Shown here: piece after piece, positions 18,980-28,625 of the stretch | How positions within the stretch are numbered: position 1 is the stretch's first letter | Layout: each line of letters begins with the position of its first letter | NCBI GenBank assembly: GCA_944386365.1 | Contig: CALXAT010000007.1 | Location: 25,145 to 89,144 of the forward strand | Length of the DNA: 64,000 nt | Source of the DNA: an uncultured Clostridia bacterium | Lineage (GTDB): Bacteria; Bacillota; Clostridia; TANB77; CAG-508 | Reading direction: 5' to 3' | Notes under the pieces: model-generated | What the model was told of the DNA's origin: nothing | The model's input: the letters and a program-made list of their open reading frames with translations, nothing else | The model's database searches: none | Made by a program: the position numbers and the translations under genes

Positions 18980-21062
18980 TTATGTTGTTGTTTGTGCTGT
19001 CATGGTACTAAATGAACTTGACATACTTGTTAATCCTATAAATACTAATGGTATAATTAAATATCCTACAAACATACAAACCATTGGTGCAAAACCGATT
19101 GCTTTTCCTATCATACCTTTTCTTTTAATTAATCTATCATTTGATTCTTTTCTCTTTTCTTGATAATAATCTCTTTCTGATTCCAATTCATCAAATGCAT
19201 CTTTAATTGGTATTTTTTCTACCGCTGCTTGCATACTTTCTACAATTCTAACTAGTGGCATATAGCTAATTTCTTCTTTCATTTCCTCTAATGCTTCCCA
19301 AGCACCAGCTTCATAGTTATTAAGACATCTTCCGATTGGTTCCTTAAAAATATTTGCATATCTTTCTAGCCACTCTAAAATCATTTCTACATTAACTCTT
19401 TCAATTCTCATAAGCATTAATATAATTGTTTGGAATTGCATTACTTCGTCTTCCATTTCTATTTGTCTCATTTTTGCTTGGAACATAAGCATCCATATTG
19501 GTGCCATATATCCAATGATTGCAAATACAAATGATAGTAATACTTCAAACCATTGCATATATTCACTATTGACAATTTGTATCTTATCATAAATTCTTTC
19601 TGCTGCCGCTGTAATTTCATCATCTTCCATATCTTCATAATAATCTGCTCTTCCTACAGCAATTTCTACTTGTTCTACAGTTACATCCAAATCGCCCCTG
19701 AACATATCTATAATTTCATTATCATGTTCTGTCAATTCCATTGCATTTTCTTTATCTTTTTCTGTCATTTCTCCGCAGTATATCATATGTTGTTGTCGGC
19801 TCTGTATACACATAATCTATCGCTAATTGGTGTAAATACATAAATATAATTAATGATGCTATACATGTTACAATTGCAAGCGATAATCTATTAATATATA
19901 GCCATTCTATTTTTAAATATGATGCTGCATCTTTTAATAATTGTTGTACTTTTCTGTATTCTTTTGTTCCATCCTTTGGAATAAACATATCTACAATTTT
20001 CTTAACAAATTTTTTCTTATACAATTTTGCTTGCCATGGATTCTCTGTATTTTTCGTATTCATTCCTGTTGAACCATTATCTTTTAATCTTCTTACTAGA
20101 ATATAAGATATAATTGTTAATACTAATATTAATATTTGAACAATCATTCCTGGCTTTCCATTATACCAACTCTCTGTAAATGAAAAGTTGCTTATTGACC
20201 AGCTTTTTAATGGTTCTAGTAATAATATTGGTGCTATAGAAATAAGTGACAAACTTTGAAATACATAGTTTAACTTATCCCTTTTCAAAATCTCTAGTTG
20301 CATTTCTTTTGTTATATTATTTATATTTTTTAAGTATAATGATGCTCCATTTACTTTTCTATCTCCAAATTCTTTTGTCAAATAAGATATACCCGCAAAT
20401 TCTTTTAAGAATACATTTGGTGCTATATCATAATACTTCTCTAATTCCATTTCAGGATCATCAGAAATTAGTATTTCATAGATTTTTTCACCTTGTCTTG
20501 ATATATCCATCTCGTCATCTTGTGACACTTGATATATAGCTTCTTCTACCATATTGAATTCATGATAAGCATGTCGTATTTCTGAGAAAAAATCTAATTG
20601 TTCTTTTAATAAATTAGTATCTTTTTTATCAATAGAACCATCTATTAAAGTATCTACCATAAATAATTCAAATATTAATAGAATAAACATCAATAAATAA
20701 TTACTACTTGTAATTATAATTGTAAGTATTGCTGTTGGGATTACTATTGCAAGTGCCCTTGTTAATATTTTCGCTGAATCTTTTCTTGTATTATACTCAT
20801 CATCTATATTAATAATCTCTAATCTTCGCCTTAATTTTAATATGTATCGTTTTAAAAATGGTATTCGTGCATAGGTAATATATAATCTTTGATATAAGAC
20901 TTCCATTGAAAAACTTTTTTCTTTGGTTCCTTGTTGCAATTTTCTTATTTGCTTATACTCAGATTTCTGCATTTTTTTAGATAATATATAATACACTAAT
21001 ATAATTACCACTAATACAGCTACCGATCCACCCATTATGTAAAAAATAACCTGGTTAGACAC
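18980..21062 (-). CDS. Fused TadB-TadC-like inner-membrane platform protein, +1 frameshift at CGG
   Basis: Platform proteins TadB/TadC (GspF superfamily) anchor the pilus motor. Joining two frames gives 693 residues with two GspF-like halves: about 1-330 (helix at 5-27, paired helices at 105-145, cytoplasmic four-helix region, paired helices at 270-330) and about 350-693 (helix near 400-420, helices near 490-520 and 640-680). The start is GTG at 21060-21062 after AAAGGAGG. Codon 430 is CGG (19773-19775); skipping the C gives Ile-Leu-Gly-Glu-Met-Thr-Glu-Lys, while the zero frame ends 7 codons on. Neither piece alone makes a complete second half. The site falls in the loop between the first and second helices of the C-terminal half. 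Confidence 0.8.
19772..19775 (-). other. Putative +1 frameshift site CGG-A (site 2)
   Basis: Zero frame ATA CTG CGG AGA AAT; productive frame ATA CTG (C) GGA GAA ATG ACA. CGG is in frame, the P-site codon is CTG, and the re-read codon is glycine GGA. Confidence 0.75.
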
Positions 21063-21082
21063 TTAGAATAGCACCTCCTTTT

Positions 21083-23051
21083 CTATATTTCATTTTTTCT
21101 TGGTCTTCCTCTTCTACTTGTTTTAGTTGTTTCTTCTGCATTTGCACTTACTTGTACAGCCTCTCTTTTTTTGCTTCCCCAATTTCTTTCAATAAATTTA
21201 TCAAATCCATCTATATCTGATTCATCCATATTATTTCTCATTTCTTTGATATTTTTATCTGTAATTGGGTTTGTCATAACATATTCTCCATCAATATTTT
21301 CCAATATATTTCTATAAACATATAATTTTTTATCTGTTGATTTTGTAAAATAATGTGTTGCATTATCGAAAAATTTATCAAATTTTCCCTCTAATGTCTT
21401 TTCATTTCTATGATCAAATGTATATTCATTTTTTTCTTCTACTGGTATACACTCTGTTACTCTTTCAATATATCTTCTTCCTTTAAAGTCTTTTACTAAG
21501 TGAATATCAAAGTTTAATACTTGTACAACTTGCTCTTCTGCTGTTTTTTCATCTTTGAACACACCTGCTCTTAACATTGAGTTTCTTAATGCTGTTACTA
21601 AATCAGGGAATGTTTTTGCATGGTGTGTAAATAATGTGAATTTTGATGCAACCTGTGCAGATTGAATCATCCAAGATGCTACGGGGTCAGTTGCAACCTC
21701 ACCAATGATGTTAACAGAACCATCTGTCTTTTTCTGAACGTCCAAACAGTCTTGTCCTGAAATTGTTTCTGTTTCCCTCATAGATAAAATATTTCTTGTT
21801 GGATAAATTTTTCTCAAGTGTAACTCGAATGCTGTCTCTGTGATACGAAGGTTCATCGTTTCATAGATATTTTCAATCATAGCCATAAGCATTGTTGTCT
21901 TTCCGGCAACCTTGCTCACCAGTAAGTGATATAATTCTAGCACCTTTTACTAAATATTTTAATAAATCAATTGCTTCTTCTTTTCCTGGTCCGTGAACGA
22001 TTTGTTCTAGTGCTGCTCTCTTAACATCGAATTTTCTTACGAAAAATGCCCATGTTTCTGACATTGATGGTCTTACAACAACGACACGAGAACCATCTTT
22101 CATTTCATTGATTTTATAACCATTTGTATCTGATAATTGTCCTGGGTTATTATATTTATAAATATTTTGACATACTCTTTTTAATTCTGCTTCTGTACCA
22201 AATGATAAAAAGGCCAAACGTATAGATTTACCTCTAAACATGATCCAAATACTATCACAAGCTCTTGGTACTTTATGCTCTGCTATTTGACTTAAATAAT
22301 CTCCATCTGTTTGTGCAACCTGGCTTAAGAAACTTTCTGGTAATCCAGATACACCACCAGAAACACCATCTATATTCATATCTCTGATTTCATCTATTGA
22401 GCTATATCCTTTATAAGATTGATAAATTCTTTGAACAACGACTGATAATTTATCTGAGAAAGATAATGTTATATTTTCTTTTTCATAAATATCATCTATT
22501 TCTTGTTCTGTAATAACATAAGATGGTTTTGCTTCACCTTCAACATATTTCAAAACATCTAAATTGTATTTTTTAATCATTTCAGATAAAGCTTCATACC
22601 CAAATTCTTTCTTAAATGTATAAATTAATATATCAAATTTATCTTGAGCTGTTAATAGTGATGGTATATCAAATGGTATTGCTTTGGATATATTTGTTTC
22701 ATCAACACCATATTCTTGCGCTAATAAATCATAAATTAATTCTTTGACATACTTTTTATCATTAACATCACCATACGTACATCCTTTTAAAGCCTTTTTT
22801 AACTCATATTTCTTGTTTTTTCTTCTTTTTAACTCTTCTTCTGAAAGACCTATATCATACAAATTGACCTTTGTTATTTCATCTAATCTTTTTTTGATAA
22901 AATTTTTCATTACATCTAATGTATATGTTTTATCATCTACATTAATTGTGTTTTCTACTTGTTCCGTTTTTTTCTTTTTTAGAACATAGTAGACTGCAAA
23001 CACTGCAATGGCTAAAACAACTAAAATTAGTATTATATTTGTTATTGTCAT
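21083..23051 (-). CDS. tadA: Tad pilus assembly ATPase TadA/CpaF-like, +1 frameshift at CGG
   Basis: Secretion ATPase that powers pilus assembly. Two frames join into 655 residues: an N-terminal membrane helix (about 5-26), unusual for TadA/CpaF, a charged linker and N-domain, and the RecA-like motor with Walker A, an Asp-box-like segment and GEVATDPVASWMIQSAQ / FTLFTHHAKTFPDLVTALRNSML (His box). CGG (21903-21905, codon 383) sits inside Walker A. The zero frame reads GEQGCR and ends soon after; skipping C gives GEQGCGKTTM, a perfect P-loop. The two pieces overlap and neither would be a working ATPase. ATG follows AAAGGAG. It is preceded by two CpaE-like genes and followed by tadBC. Confidence 0.88.
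21902..21905 (-). other. Putative +1 frameshift site CGG-A inside Walker A (site 3)
   Basis: Zero frame GGT TGC CGG AAA GAC; productive frame GGT TGC (C) GGA AAG ACA ACA. The residue gained must be the invariant Gly of GxxxxGKT, which fixes the decoded amino acid as glycine. Confidence 0.85.
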
Positions 23052-23068
23052 TATAAGGTCTCCTTTCT

Positions 23069-23908
23069 TTACATTTTCATTTGCAAATCTTGTAATCTAT
23101 ATATTATATTTTCAGAAGCTCTTTTTACTTCTTCTATAAAAAATGCATTTCGATCTTCTGAATCTAAGTTTTTTCTAAATCTCAAAAACAAATCTGGTAC
23201 ACCTGCTTCTTCTGTTGCTTCAAAAAATAGCGTATTATATGGTATTGTTAATACTTGATTTTTTTCTCCTAAATACCTTGATATATTTTTGGAATTATAT
23301 TTTGAAAATTTATCATATCTTCCAATTAATATTAGCACTTTTTGTGATGCTAATAGTTGATTTTGTTGCTTTAATTCCATAAATTTATTAATACTTCTTA
23401 ATCTTTGTGACATATTGATAACCACAATATCTGAATCATGTATTATCGTTTTTTTGGTTTCTTCATCAACATTTTCATCCAAGTCTACAAATACCAAATC
23501 ATAATATTGATTTGCTGCTTTTATAATATTCGGATAAAGTGTTTCTATTACTGTACCATCACTTGGTGGTACCTCACATCCAAGTAATACTTCAAACCTA
23601 TCTTTAAATACAACTTTTGTATAATTTGTAATAATGTCTGGTGTTATTTTATTACTTCTGATAACTCTGGCCAAACCTTCTACTCCTGTTTCTACTTCTA
23701 ATGAAGCATTTGGTCCAAAAATTCCTAAATTTCTCTTTTTCTTTTTTTCTTCCCAAAAACATCTTTTTAATGGATCTTCTCTATTCGTTGTAGATATGAC
23801 TAATATCCTATAATTATGTTCTATTGCCATATATGTAGAAATTGCAGCTATTGACATAGTCTTTCCTGTCTGTTCTATGCTACTATTATAAAATGTTACA
23901 ATTGACAT
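23069..23908 (-). CDS. CpaE/TadZ-like MinD-family ATPase
   Basis: 279 residues of the SIMIBI/MinD fold used in Tad loci to place the pilus machine. The N-terminus VTFYNSSIEQTGKTMSIAAIS is a deviant Walker A (TGKT, without the second signature lysine of ParA/MinD). YYDLVFVDLDENV is the Walker B region and DIVVINMSQ the next strand. Its start follows the previous stop by 3 nt, so the two are translationally coupled. Together with the preceding gene it may form a heterodimer. Function assigned from context and fold-level motifs. Confidence 0.75.
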   Translation of the reverse strand: MSIVTFYNSSIEQTGKTMSIAAISTYMAIEHNYRILVISTTNREDPLKRCFWEEKKKKRNLGIFGPNASLEVETGVEGLARVIRSNKITPDIITNYTKVVFKDRFEVLLGCEVPPSDGTVIETLYPNIIKAANQYYDLVFVDLDENVDEETKKTIIHDSDIVVINMSQRLRSINKFMELKQQNQLLASQKVLILIGRYDKFSKYNSKNISRYLGEKNQVLTIPYNTLFFEATEEAGVPDLFLRFRKNLDSEDRNAFFIEEVKRASENIIYRLQDLQMKM

Positions 23909-23911
23909 TAT

Positions 23912-24610
23912 TTATACTCCTCTTTCTATGATTTTAACAGCTTTTCTTATTTGGTTCTCACTTGTATCATTTAAGATTTCGCCTACAATAAAAATTAAGC
24001 TATCCTTATATTGTGTACTTAGCCTTTTGAATTTTATTTTTGCTACTCTTTGATTTTCAGCTAGTACTGACCAATCCCCATTTTCAATTGGAAAATAAAT
24101 TCTATATTCATTCCACATAATTTTATATCCCAATGATAGAAAATTTAAATAATCATCATCTTCTTTCAATATTTCTTTTGTATATAATATTTTGGTTAAT
24201 TCCATTGGTGTTTTTAAAGTACTTAAAATTTCTAAACCTCTTTTTAAAGAATACAAATCAAATGCTGTAACAAAATAATTTTTAGTATCATTGATTACAT
24301 CCAAATCTTCAATTGCTTTATAATTGTCTACATCAATCAACATAATGTCATATGGTAATTCTTCTTTTTCTGAAATTCCTAAGTATTCTTTTATTTCTAT
24401 TTCATTATTAAACCCTATTGCCACATCTATGTCTTCAAAATTGGTAATATATGTAATTGTAGGATTTATAACTGGTACAACATATTTTGCCTTTTGTGTT
24501 AATGTTGAATCTACTACAATTACTTTTTTTTGCATAGCTGTTAAGATTTTAGCAATATTTATTATTAAATCTGTTTTGTCATACACCCCTATAAATCCTA
24601 TCTTCTTCAT
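23912..24610 (-). CDS. Degenerate CpaE/MinD-like protein
   Basis: 232 residues with the pattern of a MinD/CpaE domain: MKKIGFIGVYDKTDLIINIAKILTAMQKKVIVVDS at the start and PYDIMLIDVDN in the Walker B position. The P-loop lacks GKT (GVYDKTD), so ATP hydrolysis is unlikely. It probably pairs with the ATPase encoded just downstream, as a localisation or regulatory partner in the Tad-like system. It lies between cpaB and the second CpaE-like gene, with tight spacing. Confidence 0.65.
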   Translation of the reverse strand: MKKIGFIGVYDKTDLIINIAKILTAMQKKVIVVDSTLTQKAKYVVPVINPTITYITNFEDIDVAIGFNNEIEIKEYLGISEKEELPYDIMLIDVDNYKAIEDLDVINDTKNYFVTAFDLYSLKRGLEILSTLKTPMELTKILYTKEILKEDDDYLNFLSLGYKIMWNEYRIYFPIENGDWSVLAENQRVAKIKFKRLSTQYKDSLIFIVGEILNDTSENQIRKAVKIIERGV

Positions 24611-24625
24611 TGTTACTCCCTTTCT

Positions 24626-25555
24626 TTATTCTGTTGTATTAGTTGTATCTGTTGTTGTAGTTGCTTGTGCTGATAACCCTTCTAAGTATTCTTGTCTTGT
24701 TGTTACAGAATTTGTAATACTTTCTTCCATGTTTGCTTGGTAATTTCCTTCTGCATCTTCTGTTTGTACTGCTGGATTAATAACATCATTTCTTTGTGTA
24801 GTATTATATCGATTCCATAAAGCATTTCTTGCTTGTTCAACAATATTTGGATTTTCGTTAATTAATGCCATTACTTCTTGACTTACTGGATAAGTTGGCG
24901 TTGCTGCTTCTTGTATTCCTGGTTCTGTATATTTATTTACATATAATTTTGCTCCATTAACTTTAAATGCGTCTACAATTGCATTACTTAATGTATTAAT
25001 TTCATCTTCGCTTAAAGTGATAGATATTGTATCTGTTGAATCTACTCCAGAAATATTTGGTATCTCAACTTTCTTTTTAGAAACCACAATATAATCTGTT
25101 CCACTAGGCATTTGTAGACGAACATCTACATAGTCACCTGTTCGTAAATCAGATGGTAATACAAACATATTATATTCTTGCTTTCTTACGTCATTACCTG
25201 TTACTGTTTCATCTACATATATCATTTCTTTTGATAAAACAGTTCCTGTTGTCATTGCTATTTTTGCTATCATGTTATCTCCTAAATCTGATGGTGTAAG
25301 ATAATCTGTTGGTGCTGTTGAATTCACTACTTGTGTAATTGTAAAATCACTTTCTGTTACTTCTTCTCCTGAATCCACATCTCTATTTAATGTATATACT
25401 GTAACATATGATGCCTCTAATTCTTTTTCTTCCTTTTTCATATTTGTTAATTGTAGTATTAAAAATGCAATCACTGCTCCTGTTATAATCAGCATAATTA
25501 ACATTCCTAATAAAAATGAATTTCTTGCTTTTCTTTGCATTGGGTTTGTTGCCAT
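24626..25555 (-). CDS. CpaB/RcpC-like SAF-domain pilus assembly protein
   Basis: 309 residues. An N-terminal membrane helix (about 15-37) is followed by a SAF-type domain (TLNRDVDSGEEVTESDF, then the segment to about 140) and an RcpC-like domain (RTGDYVDVRLQMPSGTDYIVVSKKKVEIP), ending with a Thr/Gln-rich tail. Start at the ATG at 25553-25555 (MATNPMQRK), 8 nt after GGGAGG. In Gram-negative Tad systems CpaB/RcpC works with the secretin; this monoderm locus has none, so here it may span the wall. It is the first gene of the operon. Confidence 0.85.
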   Translation of the reverse strand: MATNPMQRKARNSFLLGMLIMLIITGAVIAFLILQLTNMKKEEKELEASYVTVYTLNRDVDSGEEVTESDFTITQVVNSTAPTDYLTPSDLGDNMIAKIAMTTGTVLSKEMIYVDETVTGNDVRKQEYNMFVLPSDLRTGDYVDVRLQMPSGTDYIVVSKKKVEIPNISGVDSTDTISITLSEDEINTLSNAIVDAFKVNGAKLYVNKYTEPGIQEAATPTYPVSQEVMALINENPNIVEQARNALWNRYNTTQRNDVINPAVQTEDAEGNYQANMEESITNSVTTRQEYLEGLSAQATTTTDTTNTTE

Positions 25556-25610
25556 TACCAATTCCTCCCTTTATATTTATTTTTGTATATTTTTTTACAA
25601 ATTTCTATCT

Positions 25611-25638
25611 ATTTTATTTTAATACATTCCCTTTTCAA
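25611..25638 (-). promoter_or_regulatory. Candidate sigma-A promoter of the Tad operon
   Basis: TTGAAA (25633-25638) and TAAAAT (25611-25616) are separated by 16 nt, about 55 nt upstream of the cpaB start. In AT-rich DNA such matches arise easily, but position and orientation fit. Confidence 0.45.
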
Positions 25639-25697
25639 AATCAATGAAATATGTAACTGTAATTAAAAATTAATATCACTGTAACATTTTTGTAATA

Positions 25698-26570
25698 TTA
25701 TAGTAAAAAAGATTCTAAAACCTTTGCTACACCATCATTATTATTTGTATCTGTAACATAGTTAGCTATTTTTATGATTTCTGGTGTACTTCCTTTCATC
25801 GCTACGCCCATTCCTGCTTTTTCTATCATTCTTTTATCATTCACATTATCACCAATTGCCATTACATCTTCTGTATTTAAATCTAGCTTTTCTAATAAAA
25901 ACTCTATTGCCTTCCATTTATCTACATCACTTGCTGAAATCTCAGTATAAAAATATTCAACAGGAATTTCTTCTGTTCCTTGTTGTATCATCTTTCTAGA
26001 CATATGTGCAACTTCCAAAACTTCTATTCCACTTATTTCTTTTATCTTTCTTATAATGGAATTAAATATACTGCTGCTTTCGTCACAAATTGTTATTTTT
26101 AAAAATTTTCCATCTTTCATATTTTTTACATAATCATATACATTATTGAGAACACTAATATTGGTTTTTTTATCTTCTTCTTTTTTTAAATTTTCTTTGT
26201 AGTAATATAATACATTAAATTTCAAACTCGTAGTTAGAATTGTCTTATCTGTATATACATTATATGCTATACTGTTTTCTTCACAAATTTTTATAATTTC
26301 TAAAACTTTTTCTTTTTTCATATAATTTTCATATATGATTTTATCCTTTTTTAAATCATATACTAAAGCGCCATTTCCAGCTATAAAGTAACCATTTATA
26401 CCTAATTCTTTAGCAATTGCTTTTATAGAATCAATTGGTCTTCCTGAGGCCAACACAATTTCTATTCCTTTATTGATACATTTTGTTACAACTTCTTTCG
26501 TTTTTTTCGTAATTTCCCCATATCTATTTAGAAGTGTACCATCTAAATCTATCACAACTAATTTATACAT
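25698..26570 (-). CDS. HAD superfamily hydrolase, Cof/YwpJ type
   Basis: 290-residue cytoplasmic phosphatase of the Cof subfamily (HAD class IIB), typically acting on sugar phosphates or nucleotides. Motif I is VIDLDGTLL (Asp nucleophile at residue 8), motif II ASGRP, and motif IV GDNVNDKRMIEKAGMGVAMKG. A cap domain occupies about residues 80-200. The substrate cannot be told from sequence. It is a monocistronic-looking gene next to the SASP gene, from which it diverges. Confidence 0.92.
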   Translation of the reverse strand: MYKLVVIDLDGTLLNRYGEITKKTKEVVTKCINKGIEIVLASGRPIDSIKAIAKELGINGYFIAGNGALVYDLKKDKIIYENYMKKEKVLEIIKICEENSIAYNVYTDKTILTTSLKFNVLYYYKENLKKEEDKKTNISVLNNVYDYVKNMKDGKFLKITICDESSSIFNSIIRKIKEISGIEVLEVAHMSRKMIQQGTEEIPVEYFYTEISASDVDKWKAIEFLLEKLDLNTEDVMAIGDNVNDKRMIEKAGMGVAMKGSTPEIIKIANYVTDTNNNDGVAKVLESFLL

Positions 26571-26644
26571 AAATTCCTCCTTTGTTTTACATAGTATTAT
26601 ATATTTATTTTTTTTTCGATGTCAATATGTATCGTTTTTTTATT

Positions 26645-26717
26645 TGAAAAAATTTCCTGTTTATTTTTTCAGATATTGCAAATGCTAGTATTAGAAAAAA
26701 CAATCGTTTTTTTCTAA
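26645..26717. other. Two consecutive A/T stem-loops upstream of the SASP gene
   Basis: Perfect inverted repeats TGAAAAAAT/ATTTTTTCA (26645-26671) and TTAGAAAAAA/TTTTTTCTAA (26691-26717) lie in the divergent region between the HAD gene and the SASP gene. The second is only about 16 nt before the SASP ribosome site. They could be operators, an attenuator or leader structure for the spore gene; no clear sigma-G promoter could be placed. Confidence 0.45.
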
Positions 26718-26747
26718 TAAAGTATATATACTGGAGGTGAATAAACA

Positions 26748-26945
26748 ATGGCAAATAACAGTAATAAGAAATTAGTTCCAGAAGCAATGAGCGCTTTAGA
26801 TAAATTCAAATATGAAGTAGCTAGTGAAGTTGGTGTTAATTTAAAAGACGGATATAATGGTGATATCTCAGCTAAAGATGCTGGTAAAATAGGTGGTAAC
26901 ATGGTTAGAAAAATGATACAACAAGCTGAACAACAAATGAAATAG
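26748..26945 (+). CDS. Alpha/beta-type small acid-soluble spore protein
   Basis: 65-residue DNA-binding spore protein that coats and protects forespore DNA. Conserved blocks: MSALDKFKYEVASEVGV with the GPR cleavage site (YEVA-SEVG) and the C-terminal GKIGGNMVRKMIQQAE. ATG follows an excellent GGAGG. The protease that degrades it at germination, Gpr, is encoded at 51708-52643. Expression is expected only in the forespore. Confidence 0.96.
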   Translation: MANNSNKKLVPEAMSALDKFKYEVASEVGVNLKDGYNGDISAKDAGKIGGNMVRKMIQQAEQQMK

Positions 26946-27035
26946 TTTGTTTTACACCTTAAATAACGCTAATTTTATATTAGTTTAGGGCAGAAAGTTA
27001 AATTTTGTTTTTATATATTTTAATTTAAAATACAT

Positions 27036-27064
27036 AAAGGCAGGATTTGATTTCCTGCCTTTTC
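27036..27064. terminator. Bidirectional terminator between the SASP gene and the membrane protein gene
   Basis: Stem AAAGGCAGGA/TCCTGCCTTT with a 7-nt loop, a T-rich tail on plus and an A/T tail on minus, between convergent genes. Confidence 0.82.
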
Positions 27065-27079
27065 TATTTACGCTATTTC

Positions 27080-28537
27080 TTATAAATCAATTAATATATA
27101 TAATACATCTCCTAAAGCCTTGAATTGCACTTCTTCCTTGCTTGGATTTTCAAAATATTTTTCCTCTATTTCTTCTGTGAAATTTTGTACTCTTGTCAAT
27201 TTTCTTCCTGTATAAAATTCATTTAATGTTGATGTATATAATCCTTTTATATAGGCAGATTGTTCACGTACTAATTTTGCATATTTTTGAACATTTTGAC
27301 CATTGCCTGTGTATTTCAAGCCAATTTTATTTATCATAATTCCTTGATTTTCTAATGTTTCTATTTCATTTTCTATTTTTTCTGAAAATTCTTTATCTAT
27401 AACATTTCCTAATTTATATTCATATGTACTTTTCACAATAGAAAATAATGTAAGAATAAAATATAAGATTATTACTCCTAGCATGATTTTTTCATAACAG
27501 ATCATTTTTGCCTTTTCAAAATTGGTACAATAGATATATATTAACATTGCACTTATCGATTCGCCAATTGCGAGTACTACTCTTGGAGCATCTGTAAATG
27601 TCTGTATTGGAAACATAATAAATGTACTAAAAATATAAAACATAAAAATAAATAAAATATTTATAGCATCATTAAGGTTATGTTTCTTTACTCCCCAAAT
27701 GATAGAAATGGCAATTATAAAAACGCCTAACCCTATCCAAACATATTGTGGAAACATATAAAATGAATAGATTATCATTTCATTCATTCCTATTAGATTT
27801 TTCCTGATTATATTTACATAATCCACATCATCCATTCTGTCTGTTTTTTGCATCCCTGTTATGCTAGGCACCAAATTAACAATTGTAAGACTAATAATTG
27901 CTGCTATGCATATGAAAATGGCACATGGTAATATTTTTTTAAAAAATGCTTTATTCATCTTTTTATTTTCTAATAATGTTACTAAAATCGCAGTTGCTAT
28001 ATATACAGGTATTGTTCCTTGATAACATATAACTCCCAATATTGTTAAAACTAATCCTATTTTCTTCTTTTTTTCTATAATAATCTTTTTTATAGCTATA
28101 ATATACAATAATATACTAGTACCTATTACAAAACTATCTATAAATTTTAACACATCTACAATCAAAAAATTAAAAATATATGTATAACTTAATATAAATG
28201 CTATCGCTTTATTTTTGTTCTTTTCTAATGATTTATATTTTTTTATAATCGCATATATCTCAACAACACAGATAGATAGCACCATAATTGCAATCGCTAT
28301 ATTGATAATATACATCACTTTTATACTTGGATTACATATTCCAACGATTACAAAAATGAAAGCAGAAATCAATCTTCCATCTCTAATATAAGCATCTTTT
28401 GTTGCATAATCTATATACCCTTGTGAATATATTCTTTCTGTATCAACAGAATAAAATCCTGTAACAAAAAAGCATAAAATCATTATTGAGATAATAACTG
28501 AAATTATAAAAAGTAAAATTTTATTCTTTCGTTTCAT
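27080..28537 (-). CDS. Polytopic membrane protein, possibly GtrII-like glucosyltransferase
   Basis: 485 residues with about ten predicted membrane helices. After the first helix comes an extracellular loop with SQGYIDYATKDAYIRDGRLISA, which resembles the acidic first loop of GtrII-type (GT-C) glycosyltransferases. The C-terminal ~120 residues form a soluble tail. There is no operon partner within 80 nt on the same strand. The glycosyltransferase assignment is inference from topology and the loop; it could also be an unrelated surface-polymer membrane protein. Confidence 0.55.
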   Translation of the reverse strand: MKRKNKILLFIISVIISIMILCFFVTGFYSVDTERIYSQGYIDYATKDAYIRDGRLISAFIFVIVGICNPSIKVMYIINIAIAIMVLSICVVEIYAIIKKYKSLEKNKNKAIAFILSYTYIFNFLIVDVLKFIDSFVIGTSILLYIIAIKKIIIEKKKKIGLVLTILGVICYQGTIPVYIATAILVTLLENKKMNKAFFKKILPCAIFICIAAIISLTIVNLVPSITGMQKTDRMDDVDYVNIIRKNLIGMNEMIIYSFYMFPQYVWIGLGVFIIAISIIWGVKKHNLNDAINILFIFMFYIFSTFIMFPIQTFTDAPRVVLAIGESISAMLIYIYCTNFEKAKMICYEKIMLGVIILYFILTLFSIVKSTYEYKLGNVIDKEFSEKIENEIETLENQGIMINKIGLKYTGNGQNVQKYAKLVREQSAYIKGLYTSTLNEFYTGRKLTRVQNFTEEIEEKYFENPSKEEVQFKALGDVLYILIDL

Positions 28538-28587
28538 CTTTTATAACCTCATATCATCTTATCTATCAAATTTTATTTAACTATATA

Positions 28588-28622
28588 GAAAATATGGCTA
28601 ACCTTCAAATAGGCTAGCCATT
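28588..28622 (-). terminator. Terminator after hpf
   Basis: Stem ATGGCTAgCC/GGTTAGCCAT on the minus strand immediately after the hpf stop, followed by TTTTC. Confidence 0.75.
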
Positions 28623-28625
28623 TTT

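Noticed and set aside
12727..23051. The three split genes of the Tad operon as ordinary pseudogenes of a decaying pilus locus
   Set aside because: All other genes of the operon are intact with good ribosome sites, each lesion is the same +1 event at an in-frame CGG, and the same event is seen in uvrA. Decay would give varied lesions.
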